Shown here piece by piece: positions 1 to 8,167 of a stretch of DNA of 64,000 nt. Each line of letters begins with the position of its first letter. Positions within the stretch are counted from its first letter, which is position 1. The stretch spans positions 45,875 through 109,874 of the forward strand of contig CAKPRA010000001.1 of the NCBI GenBank assembly GCA_934180065.1, in the 5' to 3' direction. This stretch comes from an uncultured Clostridia bacterium (lineage in GTDB: Bacteria; Bacillota; Clostridia; TANB77; CAG-508). The translations under genes and the position numbers were made by a program. The notes beneath the pieces were generated by a model that saw nothing but the letters and a program-made list of their open reading frames with translations, made no database searches and had not been told where the DNA came from.

Positions 1-572
1 TTAATACTTCCACCTGTTGCCTTGAATGTTTTTCCTAATGTTTTTGCTGTAATAGAAGGCTTTGGGGTATAACTATCAAAAGCTTTAACCTTTCTTAAAT
101 ATGCTATAATGATTTGATTTCCAGCTAATCTCTTTTTAATCATTGCCACTGGTTTAGTATTATCTGTTGGTTGCCATTTACATTCTTCTCCTCTAGAATT
201 TAATAAATATTTTCCCATCTTCTCCAAGCAATATATTCTATATATTCCTTTTCCATCATCAGAATTAAAATAATATCTAGTTAATATCTTAGTTTTAACA
301 AGTTGATCTAATTTCCCATTTAACTTATCTTGTGTTTTAGGATCAAATCCATTAATTTCTAATAGTTGAAACAATTGTCTTGATGTGATAAATTCAAATT
401 CATTTACTAATGATAATATTTTAAAATGTAAATCATTAATATGACCTAAATTAATTCTTTGAACTATTTGGTTCATTGAAACATATCCATCTTTTCCATC
501 AAAAACTTTTATTTCACCCTCTCTAATTGCAAAAGGTGATGTTAATGCCTTAATCTCATTATCTTCTACCAA
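1..572 (-). CDS. Winged-helix-like protein, 3' end outside window
   Basis: An open frame of 190 codons runs off the left edge, so the C-terminus is missing. I chose a TTG start because GGGAGG lies about 7 nt upstream and no ATG fits. Residues 40-110 look helical and resemble the winged-helix region of replication-relaxation-type proteins (a pattern of 'fITSRQLFQLLEI' followed by a beta hairpin), which suggests DNA binding. The family assignment is only my reading of this pattern. The downstream-facing S1 gene lies 18 bp upstream on the same strand, so the two are probably cotranscribed. Confidence 0.5.
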   Translation of the reverse strand, partial: MVEDNEIKALTSPFAIREGEIKVFDGKDGYVSMNQIVQRINLGHINDLHFKILSLVNEFEFITSRQLFQLLEINGFDPKTQDKLNGKLDQLVKTKILTRYYFNSDDGKGIYRIYCLEKMGKYLLNSRGEECKWQPTDNTKPVAMIKKRLAGNQIIIAYLRKVKAFDSYTPKPSITAKTLGKTFKATGGSI

Positions 573-590
573 TTTAATTACCTCCCATTA

Positions 591-1394
591 TTAAATAATT
601 ATTAACTTAATTTTCTTTTTCTCGGGTATAATTTTTTTAACATATACATCTACATTTTGTCCATATTCAATTCCATCTTTATATTCTGCAAGACCTACTA
701 GATTTGGTTTAAGCTCTATAAAAATTCCATTTTTAGATTTTTCAATTTCTCTTGCCTTTCCTACGATTGTTGTTCCCTCTTTAATATCTTTAATGTTTTC
801 TTCCCATGAACCAAGTAGCTCTTTATATGTCAAAATTATTTTGTTTTGGCTCTTATCTATTGATTTTACCATAACATTTATCTTTTGTCCAACTCTTATT
901 CTTTCTTTTGGTGTTTTAATTCTTGCAACTGAAATATCTTCTATATGTAATAATCCTACAACTCCACCTCCTATTTCAACAAATGCCCCATAGGGTTGTA
1001 TACTTTTTACAATTCCTTTCAAAACATTTCCTTCTGAAACTTCATTTTTTATCCATGATATTGCATCTTCTTCTACAGACTTTCTAGATAATATATAATT
1101 ATTAGATTCATCAATTCCTTTTACTTTAAATTGAACAAATTTATTAATTTTGCTTGTACTTATATTTTTCTTAAAATTTTCTAGATTTGCTGTTGTATTA
1201 ACTTGAATTTCATTTCTATTTATAATTCCAAATTTATTGTTATCAAATTTAACATGTAAATTATAATTATCATCACAATCTATAACTTTCGCCTCTAATA
1301 TTTCTTGAGTTTTTATAGCATTATTTAATGTATCTTCTCCAATTAATTTGTTTTCAATATGCCATCCTTCTGGGATGAATTTCTGATATTTCAT
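591..1394 (-). CDS. S1 RNA-binding domain protein
   Basis: This 267-residue protein has tandem S1 (OB-fold) RNA-binding repeats. The clearest covers about residues 120-195, with the core GIVKSIQPYGAFVEIGGGV and the later pattern GLLHIEDIS. A weaker repeat lies on each side. It resembles short ribosomal-protein-S1-like proteins of Clostridia and probably binds mRNA or structured RNA in the cytoplasm. The start has AAGGAG about 9 nt upstream. It is the first gene of a short minus-strand unit with the winged-helix-like gene. The exact role is not known. Confidence 0.8.
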   Translation of the reverse strand: MKYQKFIPEGWHIENKLIGEDTLNNAIKTQEILEAKVIDCDDNYNLHVKFDNNKFGIINRNEIQVNTTANLENFKKNISTSKINKFVQFKVKGIDESNNYILSRKSVEEDAISWIKNEVSEGNVLKGIVKSIQPYGAFVEIGGGVVGLLHIEDISVARIKTPKERIRVGQKINVMVKSIDKSQNKIILTYKELLGSWEENIKDIKEGTTIVGKAREIEKSKNGIFIELKPNLVGLAEYKDGIEYGQNVDVYVKKIIPEKKKIKLIII

Positions 1395-1464
1395 TTTACC
1401 CTACTCCTTGTCTTTTGTATTTTTATCATTATATAATTAATTCATAAGTTTTACAAGATTTAAA

Positions 1465-2187
1465 TCACATACTTTTTAAAGATTTTACTTCTTCATTTGA
1501 TAAATATCTCCACTGTCCTATTTTTAAGCTTTTCACAGCAATATTTCCAATTTTAGATCTATGTAGTGCTATAACATTTTTTCCAATAGCTTCACACATT
1601 TTTCTAACTTCTCTATTTTTTCCTTCATGAATCACAATCTCAACTCTAGAGCAATTCTTTTCATTATCTATTTTCAGAATTTTTACTTTAGCTTTTCCAG
1701 ATATGTAATCATCTATCTTAACACCTTTTTTTAATTTTTCAACATCATCACTTGTAATAATTCCTCGAACTGTAGCATTATATGTCTTTTCTATCTCATT
1801 TTTAGGGTGTGTAACTTTATAAATAAAATCTCCATCATTAGTAAGTATTAGTGCCCCTGATGTATACATATCTAATCTACCTACTGGTAGCAATGGTGTA
1901 TTTATATCTTTTATAAGATCTAAGACTATCGGTCTATCAAATTGATCTTTAGCTGTAGTAACATAACCTATTGGTTTATTTAACAAAATATATTTATAAT
2001 CGTTAACAAACTTAATTTTTTTGCCTTTAACTGAAATTTCATCTTTATCTGAATCAACTTTTGTACCAAGCTCTGTAATTACAATTCCATTAACACTTAC
2101 ATTTCCATTGGAAATAAGCTCTTCCGCTTTTCTTCTTGAACATACTCCTGAATTTGCTAAATACTTCTGCAATCTCATTTCTGGCAT
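1465..2187 (-). CDS. rluB: RsuA/RluB-family pseudouridine synthase
   Basis: The protein isomerises a specific uridine in rRNA to pseudouridine. From the chosen start it has an S4 RNA-binding domain (about residues 4-60; RLQKYLANSGVCSRRKAEELI) followed by the catalytic domain with GRLDMYTSGAL, whose Asp106 is the expected nucleophile. The length, 240 residues, is normal for the family. I chose the inner ATG at 2187 because GGAGGGG sits 6 nt before it; an in-frame ATG 15 nt earlier would lie inside that ribosome-binding site. The gene follows rluD closely and both are probably in one operon. RluB versus RsuA/RluE specificity cannot be decided by eye. Confidence 0.88.
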   Translation of the reverse strand: MPEMRLQKYLANSGVCSRRKAEELISNGNVSVNGIVITELGTKVDSDKDEISVKGKKIKFVNDYKYILLNKPIGYVTTAKDQFDRPIVLDLIKDINTPLLPVGRLDMYTSGALILTNDGDFIYKVTHPKNEIEKTYNATVRGIITSDDVEKLKKGVKIDDYISGKAKVKILKIDNEKNCSRVEIVIHEGKNREVRKMCEAIGKNVIALHRSKIGNIAVKSLKIGQWRYLSNEEVKSLKSM

Positions 2188-2208
2188 TCTTGTCCCCTCC
2201 ATATTTAA

Positions 2209-3126
2209 TTAACATCTTTTTTCGCATATTTCTATTACATCTTTAAAATATTGTGGTAAATCCGCTTCAAGATGCATTTTTTTTCCAGTTATTGGATGTT
2301 TAAAGTCTAAACTTTTAGCATGTAACATTTGACCTTTTACATTAAATTCATTTTTTCCATTAGAATACACCTCATCACCTATAACTGGAAATCCAATTTC
2401 AGCCATATGAACTCTTATCTGATGAGTTCTCCCTGTATCTATTTTAACTTCTACTAATGTATATTTATCATACCTCTTTATTACTTTAAAATGTGTCACC
2501 GCTTCTTTACCATCTTTATCTACAGCCATTTTTTTTCTATCTTTTTTGCTTCTGGCAATTGGCATATTAATTGTAGCCTCATCTTCAGGAATAATTCCTC
2601 TAACTAGTGCTATATATTTCTTATTTACTAATCTATTTTTTATTTGTTCACTCATATTTATATGAGCTTTATCATTTTTTGCAATAATTATTAATCCAGA
2701 TGTATCTTTATCTAATCTGTGCACAATCCCAGGTCTTTTCTCTCCACCTATTCCAGATAAAGAATCTTTACAAATATTCATTACAGCATTAACAAGAGTT
2801 CCATCTGGATTTCCATTTGCAGGATGAACAACTAGACCCTTTGGTTTGTTTACAACAATTATATCAGAATCTTCATATACAATTTCAATAGGAATATCTT
2901 GTGCAACAAGCTTAGTTTCCTTTACTTCAGGAATATTTATTTTAATAATATCTCCCTTTTTTACTTTATATGAGCTCTTTTTTATTACATTATTCACAGT
3001 AATATTATTTTCTTCTAATAATCTTTGTATAGCTTGTCTTGATAAATTTTCTTCTTTAGCTGAAATATAAGAATCTAATCTTACATTATCTAGTTCATCA
3101 ACAATTATTTCTTTCAATATTTCCAC
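2209..3126 (-). CDS. rluD: RluA/RluD-family pseudouridine synthase
   Basis: This is a 23S rRNA pseudouridine synthase of 305 residues. An S4 domain occupies about residues 13-75 (RLDSYISAKEENLSRQAIQRL). The catalytic domain begins near VYEDSDIIVVNKPKGLVVHP and contains the hallmark HRLDKDTSGL at 136-145, where Asp139 is the catalytic residue. The RTHQIRVH motif follows. The length fits RluD. It lies directly downstream of lspA, the common Firmicutes order (lspA-rluD), with a 16-bp gap. Confidence 0.92.
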   Translation of the reverse strand: MEILKEIIVDELDNVRLDSYISAKEENLSRQAIQRLLEENNITVNNVIKKSSYKVKKGDIIKINIPEVKETKLVAQDIPIEIVYEDSDIIVVNKPKGLVVHPANGNPDGTLVNAVMNICKDSLSGIGGEKRPGIVHRLDKDTSGLIIIAKNDKAHINMSEQIKNRLVNKKYIALVRGIIPEDEATINMPIARSKKDRKKMAVDKDGKEAVTHFKVIKRYDKYTLVEVKIDTGRTHQIRVHMAEIGFPVIGDEVYSNGKNEFNVKGQMLHAKSLDFKHPITGKKMHLEADLPQYFKDVIEICEKRC

Positions 3127-3142
3127 TCCCTATTACATCAAA

Positions 3143-3610
3143 TTATACATCTAATTTCTCATTTTTCAAACATGATATTCCTATAACTATAACACCTATT
3201 ACCACAAAAATATCTGCTATATTAAAAACGGGAAAATTAATAAAATCTCCGAAATCAATAAAATCAACAACATATAATCTTATTAATCTATCTATCAAAT
3301 TTCCAACACCACCAGAAATAAGCATTCCTATCCCTACTGACAAAAAAGTATTTATTTTTTTAAAATTTATACATACACATATTAGAATTGCAACAATTAT
3401 AACTAATGTAATTATTGAAAATAATTGTACATATCCACTTGCTAATCCAAAGGCAATCCCTCTATTTTCGCAATATGTGATATTTAAGAAATTTTTAATT
3501 ATGGTCTTTGGTAAATTATCCTTATCAAATACTACTAAAAACTTCGAAATTTGATCAATACATATTAATATTATAATTAATATAAAAAATTTTCTTTTAT
3601 TCATTGGCAT
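3143..3610 (-). CDS. lspA: Lipoprotein signal peptidase
   Basis: Signal peptidase II cleaves the signal peptide of prolipoproteins in the membrane after diacylglyceryl transfer. The 155-residue product has four predicted membrane segments. Conserved blocks are visible: NRGIAFGL near residue 50, GGVGNLIDRL near 101-110, and the two aspartates of the catalytic dyad in VVDFID (Asp116) and FNIADIF (Asp133). The start overlaps the stop of the upstream membrane-protein gene; a second ATG two codons later is an alternative. It is translationally linked to the upstream gene and followed by rluD. Confidence 0.93.
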   Translation of the reverse strand: MPMNKRKFFILIIILICIDQISKFLVVFDKDNLPKTIIKNFLNITYCENRGIAFGLASGYVQLFSIITLVIIVAILICVCINFKKINTFLSVGIGMLISGGVGNLIDRLIRLYVVDFIDFGDFINFPVFNIADIFVVIGVIVIGISCLKNEKLDV

Positions 3611-5321
3611 TTACTCTTTCATATATTGTAAAATGTGAATCACTATATATTTCAACATAATTATCATCTCTTACTAATAAAGAATTCAATTTTGAATTAG
3701 AATATGTTATAGCGTGTGTAATATTATATTCTTCAAATTTATCTTCATAGTTTCGTGACAAATTAGATATTCCTATAAAATCTGAGAAAATATCATTTCC
3801 AACATAATCTCCTTCTTCATCTTTTTCCCCATTAAATTCAGGTGAATATAAGTCAGCTCTTGAGTCTATAAATACAGGTATTCCTGAAAATAACAGATAA
3901 CTTCCATAATTATATTCATTATATAGTCTTAAATTTTCTTTTCCTACCTCTGGAATTAATGTTCTATTTATATATTCTGCGGCAGCTACTGGATATGAAC
4001 TTTCATCTATAAATACATCATTTTTCTTATCCAAATAATTACAAACAGATAATGTTCCAAAAATTGTAACACATATTACTATTAGTATTGCATTTATTAA
4101 TTGCTTTTCTTGTTTATTATCATTATCTTTAAATAATTTTTTTATATTATCTATTGTATCACATACTAATCTTGCTAATATAAAGTTTCCAATCAAAACT
4201 AACATTGAAACTTGTCTTTGTGACATAAAACTTAATGCTATTAATCCCATTAACATAAAGAAATCTCTTATCTTTATTTTACATTTTGAAAATATAAGAA
4301 TTCCAAAAACCATTACTAAAATAATTACCATGTTTATATTTTCTGCTAATGTAAGAGGTAAATGTTCACTTATGCTTTGTGTTGTATTACCAGCGGTTGT
4401 TTTTACTAAATACGTATAAACTGTATCTTTTATTGGTGTTAATAGTCCTGTGAACAAGCATAAAATCATAATTAATATTAACCATTTTATATTTTTTTCT
4501 TTTACAATTTCAAGTTTATTTGTTTTAGCTATATTTTTTTGTACTTTTTCATTATGTTTCTCTTCTAATTTTTTTATTTTATTTTTTTCAATATTTAATT
4601 GCAATTTACTAATTTTATTCTTTTTGATTTTCGTTTTATAAAATAATTGAAACTTTTTTATAATTTTTCCATAATTTGCAGTTGTCAAAATTACACATAA
4701 ATATTCTGCAATATATGGTAAATATAATATAAAGTAGAATGGCCATACAGCACAATGAAGATTTGCAATTAATATTGGTATAACAATCAGTAATATGGCA
4801 TATCTCAATTTTTTAGTTTTTAAAAATTCTTCTATTCCAAATATTGTTAACACAAACAAAATAAATGTCACTAGTTGAGCTCTTGCTGCTATAAAGTTTT
4901 TTAATCCATATATTGAAAGTGCTGATATTAAAAATGATACTATATCATTTTTGGTCCATCTTAAATTTATAAAGTATATTAAAAGTGCCAAAATGACGGC
5001 TAAAATACATGTTGCCCAATATACTCCTTGGAAATTTCCAATATTATATATTTTATATGTAAAAAAATCATATAACCAATGTGGATATGTATATGGTAAA
5101 TTATGGAAAGAATAATGATCTTTCATATCCAAACCTTTATTCCATGGTAACAAATCTGAGACATGCTCTGTATTTTCGCTTATAAACTCTCCAATTTTTA
5201 TTGTATAAAATGTATCATTCTGAAAAGTTTTTGGAGTTAAAGAATATGCATATGCTACAATTGCAATTATGCATAAGGCTCTTAATATTATTTTTAAAAA
5301 TTTATTTAATTTCTGATTCAT
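3597..5321 (-). CDS. Polytopic membrane protein of unknown function
   Basis: This 574-residue protein has roughly ten or more hydrophobic segments. The N-terminal membrane half has extracytoplasmic loops rich in Tyr, His and Trp. A strongly basic, Lys/Glu-rich stretch at about 215-265 looks like a cytoplasmic coiled region. More membrane helices follow, then a soluble C-terminal domain of about 130 residues. The topology resembles GT-C-type glycosyltransferases and O-antigen-ligase-like proteins, but I see no diagnostic motif. AAAGGAG precedes the ATG. Its stop overlaps the lspA start, so they share a transcript. Confidence 0.6.
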   Translation of the reverse strand: MNQKLNKFLKIILRALCIIAIVAYAYSLTPKTFQNDTFYTIKIGEFISENTEHVSDLLPWNKGLDMKDHYSFHNLPYTYPHWLYDFFTYKIYNIGNFQGVYWATCILAVILALLIYFINLRWTKNDIVSFLISALSIYGLKNFIAARAQLVTFILFVLTIFGIEEFLKTKKLRYAILLIVIPILIANLHCAVWPFYFILYLPYIAEYLCVILTTANYGKIIKKFQLFYKTKIKKNKISKLQLNIEKNKIKKLEEKHNEKVQKNIAKTNKLEIVKEKNIKWLILIMILCLFTGLLTPIKDTVYTYLVKTTAGNTTQSISEHLPLTLAENINMVIILVMVFGILIFSKCKIKIRDFFMLMGLIALSFMSQRQVSMLVLIGNFILARLVCDTIDNIKKLFKDNDNKQEKQLINAILIVICVTIFGTLSVCNYLDKKNDVFIDESSYPVAAAEYINRTLIPEVGKENLRLYNEYNYGSYLLFSGIPVFIDSRADLYSPEFNGEKDEEGDYVGNDIFSDFIGISNLSRNYEDKFEEYNITHAITYSNSKLNSLLVRDDNYVEIYSDSHFTIYERVNANE

Positions 5322-5370
5322 ATTAAATCTCCTTTAATAATTATGGTATAATTATATCAACTTCCAAGTC

Positions 5371-5411
5371 ATTTGGCAATAATATAATTAAAGTGATTTG
5401 GTAATAATATA
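5371..5411. repeat. Direct repeat upstream of pflA
   Basis: Two 16-bp copies of ATTTGGCAATAATATA (second copy ATTTGGTAATAATATA, one mismatch) start at 5371 and 5396, so they are offset by 25 bp. They lie between the divergent membrane-protein gene and pflA and overlap the pflA promoter region. They could be an operator for pflA or a small local duplication. I do not recognise the motif. Confidence 0.5.
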
Positions 5412-5427
5412 TTTGAAAGGAATTACT

Positions 5428-6156
5428 ATGAAAGAAGAAATATTAGCAAAAGTACATTCATTTGACACATTTGGAGCTGCTGACGGACCAGGAATTCGTT
5501 TTATAATTTTTTTACAGGGCTGTCATCTTAGCTGTAAGTATTGTCAAAACAGAGATACATGGGACTGTTCAATAGGAACAAAATACTCCGTTTCAAAAAT
5601 TCTCGAAAAAATATTAAGATATAAAAACTACTTTATTTCATCAAATGGTGGTGTTACTGTAAGTGGTGGTGAGCCCCTACTTCAACAAGACTTTATTATT
5701 GAGCTTTTTACTGAATTAAAAAAACATAATATATCAACTGCGATTGATACTTCTGGATCTTTTATTATAACAGATAAGTTAAAAAAATTAATAAGTTTGA
5801 CTGATTTGTTTTTACTTGATATAAAGTGTATTAATGATTCTATTTGTAAAGATTTAACCGGCGTTTCAAACAAGTTGGAGCTTAATTTTGCACGATATTT
5901 ATCTGATATAAACAAGGATGTATGGATTAGACAAGTATTAGTTCCCGGTATTACTGATAATAAAGATGATTTAATTGAATTAAAAACGTTTTTAAGTACC
6001 TTGAAGAACGTAAAAAAAATTGATATTTTACCTTATCATGACCTTGGTAAGTTCAAATGGGAAGAGCTTGGAATTCCATATCCATTGGAAAATGTAAGGA
6101 CCGCAAATGATGATGATGTGAAAAGAGCTAAAGATATTCTTGGCTTACATGACTAA
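5428..6156 (+). CDS. pflA: Pyruvate formate-lyase-activating enzyme
   Basis: This radical SAM enzyme makes the glycyl radical on pyruvate formate-lyase under anaerobic conditions. The 242-residue product has the [4Fe-4S] motif CHLSCKYC (Cys32, Cys36, Cys39 from the chosen start), SGGEPLLQ, and the family N-terminus with FDTFGAADGPGIR. I chose the ATG at 5428, preceded by GAAAGGA, over an upstream in-frame ATG at 5398 that lacks a ribosome-binding site. Its substrate gene pflB is about 50 kb away at 55841, so they are not an operon here. It stands alone and ends at a bidirectional terminator. Confidence 0.9.
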   Translation: MKEEILAKVHSFDTFGAADGPGIRFIIFLQGCHLSCKYCQNRDTWDCSIGTKYSVSKILEKILRYKNYFISSNGGVTVSGGEPLLQQDFIIELFTELKKHNISTAIDTSGSFIITDKLKKLISLTDLFLLDIKCINDSICKDLTGVSNKLELNFARYLSDINKDVWIRQVLVPGITDNKDDLIELKTFLSTLKNVKKIDILPYHDLGKFKWEELGIPYPLENVRTANDDDVKRAKDILGLHD

Positions 6157-6226
6157 ACTAAATGAAGAAATGAGTAACCGTGAATAGTAGTATAATTTAG
6201 TCTATGCAGCAATTTTTTCTATAATT

Positions 6227-6268
6227 TAAAAAGCTACAATTCGTACTAACACTGAATTGTAGCTTTTA
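6227..6268. terminator. Bidirectional terminator between pflA and rpsR
   Basis: The inverted repeat AAAAGCTACAATTC/GAATTGTAGCTTTT has a 13-nt loop and ends in U-rich tracts in both directions. It lies between the convergent pflA and rpsR genes and can serve both. Confidence 0.8.
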
Positions 6269-6280
6269 ATATACTTATTA

Positions 6281-6562
6281 CTAATCTTGAGTATATGGTA
6301 ACATTGCAATTTGTCTACATCTTTTTACTGTTAAAGTAATATCTCTTTGATGTTTAGCACATGCACCAGTAGCTCTTCTTGGTAATATTTTACCTCTTTC
6401 ATTTATGAATTTCTTTAATTGATCAGGATTTTTATAATCTAAAATAAAGTTTTTGTCTTTACATAATGGACAAACTTTCTTTCTCTTTTTAAATTTTGGA
6501 TTAAAATCATCATCATTATTATTGTTTCTGTTATTTCTTCTATTATTTTTCTTATCAGCCAT
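6281..6562 (-). CDS. rpsR: Ribosomal protein S18
   Basis: Small-subunit ribosomal protein that pairs with S6 on the 30S platform. The 93-residue product has a basic, Asn/Arg-rich N-terminus and the S18 core with ILPRRATGACAKHQR and RCRQIAMLPYT. It keeps a cysteine-containing form (CPLCKDKNF, then GACAKHQ), the zinc-type variant. It is the last gene of the rpsF-ssb-rpsR operon. Confidence 0.96.
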   Translation of the reverse strand: MADKKNNRRNNRNNNNDDDFNPKFKKRKKVCPLCKDKNFILDYKNPDQLKKFINERGKILPRRATGACAKHQRDITLTVKRCRQIAMLPYTQD

Positions 6563-6590
6563 TTTATTTTTTCCCCCCTATCTTAATTTA

Positions 6591-7034
6591 TTAAAATGGT
6601 AGGTCATCTCCAGAAAATGTTTCAAAGTCTGAATTTTCACTTGTTCCAGTAGCTTGGCTTGGCATACTTCCAAAAGTTGAATCAAAGTTTGAGTTTCCAC
6701 CCATTTCTCCATCTCTTCTACTATCTGCAAAATATGCTTCTTCAGCAATAACTTCTGTTACATAATGTTTTTGACCTTGTTCATCATCCCAACTTCTAGT
6801 TTGGATTCTTCCTATTATTCCTACTTGTTGACCTTTTTTAAAATATTTACTACAAAATTCACCTAATTTGCTCCAAGCAACTATATTGATAAAGTCTGCT
6901 TGTCTTTCTTCACCTGGACGAGCAAATCTTCTATTTATTGCTAATGAAAATGAAGCAACTAATGTATTATTAGTTTGAGTATATCTAACTTCTGGGTCTC
7001 TTGTTAATCTTCCCATTAAAATTACTTTGTTCAT
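6591..7034 (-). CDS. ssb: Single-stranded DNA-binding protein
   Basis: The protein coats single-stranded DNA in replication, recombination and repair. Residues 1-105 form the OB fold (NKVILMGRLTRDPEVRYTQ; later FINIVAWSKLGEFCSKYFKKG). A Ser/Gly/Asn-rich linker follows and the C-terminal tip is DDLPF, the conserved acidic peptide that recruits partner proteins. The length (147) is typical. It sits between rpsF and rpsR, the standard bacterial order. Confidence 0.96.
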   Translation of the reverse strand: MNKVILMGRLTRDPEVRYTQTNNTLVASFSLAINRRFARPGEERQADFINIVAWSKLGEFCSKYFKKGQQVGIIGRIQTRSWDDEQGQKHYVTEVIAEEAYFADSRRDGEMGGNSNFDSTFGSMPSQATGTSENSDFETFSGDDLPF

Positions 7035-7071
7035 ATTTTCACCATTACTTTAGCCATCTAAAGTCCTTCTA

Positions 7072-7353
7072 TTAATCTTGTTTTATTGTCATGAATTTTA
7101 TAATTTCATCTGTTATTCTGTAGTTTCTTTCTAGCTCTGTAATTAGATCTGGATTAGCTTCAAAATAAAATACTGCATAATATCCTTCTGCGAATTTTTT
7201 AACTTCATAAGCTAATTTTCTTTTACCTAATTCATCAACTTTTTCTACTTTACCGTCAGTATTAATTAAGTCTGTGAATTTTGAAATTAAAGCTTTGATT
7301 CCTTCTTCTTCAACAGTTGGATTAATAATGACAACACTTTCGTATTTATTCAT
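7072..7353 (-). CDS. rpsF: Ribosomal protein S6
   Basis: The 93-residue protein binds S18 in the 30S subunit. The S6 fold is clear: NKYESVVIINPTVEEE at the N-terminus, then DELGKRKLAYEVKKFAEGYYAVFYFEA. I start at the ATG at 7353; an upstream in-frame GTG at 7365 lies inside the AAGGAGGTGA ribosome-binding site and cannot be the start. It is the first gene of rpsF-ssb-rpsR and has a structured leader and a clear promoter. Confidence 0.95.
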   Translation of the reverse strand: MNKYESVVIINPTVEEEGIKALISKFTDLINTDGKVEKVDELGKRKLAYEVKKFAEGYYAVFYFEANPDLITELERNYRITDEIIKFMTIKQD

Positions 7354-7371
7354 TATTCTCTTCACCTCCTT

Positions 7372-7435
7372 ATGGATATAAAACCTACATTTTTATGTAA
7401 GTAAGGAAATATAGTTTTTACACTATATTCTCAAT
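7372..7435 (-). promoter_or_regulatory. rpsF mRNA leader with two hairpins
   Basis: The transcript leader contains one hairpin (AATATAG/CTATATT) and a second (CTTACAT/ATGTAGG) just before the ribosome-binding site. In many bacteria the rpsF leader is bound by the S6:S18 complex for autoregulation. The position fits, but I could not confirm the conserved CCG-containing bulge, so the identity is tentative. Confidence 0.35.
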
Positions 7436-7441
7436 GTTGCC

Positions 7442-7470
7442 ATTTTATCACATTTTCTACATAAAATCAA
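7442..7470 (-). promoter_or_regulatory. Sigma-A-type promoter of rpsF-ssb-rpsR
   Basis: On the minus strand, TTGATT (7465-7470) and TAAAAT (7442-7447) are separated by 17 bp, with TG two bases before the -10. Transcription would start near 7435. Confidence 0.65.
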
Positions 7471-7490
7471 TAGGATTTTAGCAATATTTA

Positions 7491-7518
7491 TTGACATTTT
7501 TCTACAAAATATTATAAT
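7491..7518 (+). promoter_or_regulatory. Sigma-A-type promoter of mscL
   Basis: TTGACA (7491-7496) and TATAAT (7513-7518) match the consensus exactly with a 16-bp spacer, 38 bp upstream of the mscL start codon. Confidence 0.8.
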
Positions 7519-7556
7519 ATTTATTTATATACTTGTTATGAAAGGGGAATATTTTT

Positions 7557-8042
7557 ATGTTTAAAGAATTTAAAGAATTTATTTCAAAAGGAAATGTTAT
7601 GGATATGGCTATTGGTGTTATTATAGCTAATGCCTTTGCAGATATTGTAAAAGCTCTTACATCTTCTTTTATTCAACCAATACTAGGATTAATCGGTGGT
7701 GCTGAAATCCATGGAACTATACCTTTAGGAAATTCAGGGCAAGCTTTAGATTATGGAACTTTTATTACTGCTGTCATAAATTTCTTAATAGTAGCATTTA
7801 TATTATTTATAATGGTAAAAACAGTTAACACTATTAACAAAAAGAGCAAAGAAAGACTAGAGCAACTTGCATCTAAAGTAACAAAACATAAGAAGAAATC
7901 TGAAGAAACTTTAGAAGAAAATCCAGAAACAAAACTTTGTCCTTTCTGTTTAACAGAAATTCCATATAAAGCAACAAGATGTCCTCATTGTACATCTATT
8001 TTAGAAGAATTAAGTAGTAAAGTCGATAAGTCAAAAAAATAA
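7557..8042 (+). CDS. mscL: MscL mechanosensitive channel with C-terminal zinc ribbon
   Basis: Large-conductance channel that opens under membrane tension and releases solutes during osmotic downshock. Residues 1-100 are canonical MscL: FKEFISKGNVMDMAIGVIIA (N-terminal helix and TM1), a short periplasmic loop, then TM2 (TFITAVINFLIVAFILFIMV). The usual C-terminal bundle is followed by a linker and a zinc-ribbon-like segment with Cys128, Cys131, Cys142 and Cys145 (CPFC...CPHC). The total of 161 residues exceeds the usual 120-140. AAAGGGGAA precedes the ATG. It is a single-gene unit with its own promoter and terminator. Confidence 0.93.
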   Translation: MFKEFKEFISKGNVMDMAIGVIIANAFADIVKALTSSFIQPILGLIGGAEIHGTIPLGNSGQALDYGTFITAVINFLIVAFILFIMVKTVNTINKKSKERLEQLASKVTKHKKKSEETLEENPETKLCPFCLTEIPYKATRCPHCTSILEELSSKVDKSKK

Positions 8043-8104
8043 TAAAACATTATGTTGTACATTATAAAACATAATACAAAAAATATTTTATGATCTGGTA
8101 CAAC

Positions 8105-8150
8105 AAAAGCGGAAATTCAGGTATTAAACCGTTGAATTTCCGCTTTTTTA
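8105..8150 (+). terminator. Terminator after mscL
   Basis: A strong stem AAAAGCGGAAATTCA/TGAATTTCCGCTTTT with a 12-nt loop and a U tract. It also faces the 3' end of htpG on the opposite strand and may serve both convergent genes. Confidence 0.85.
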
Positions 8151-8167
8151 TAGTATCTTTTTATTAT

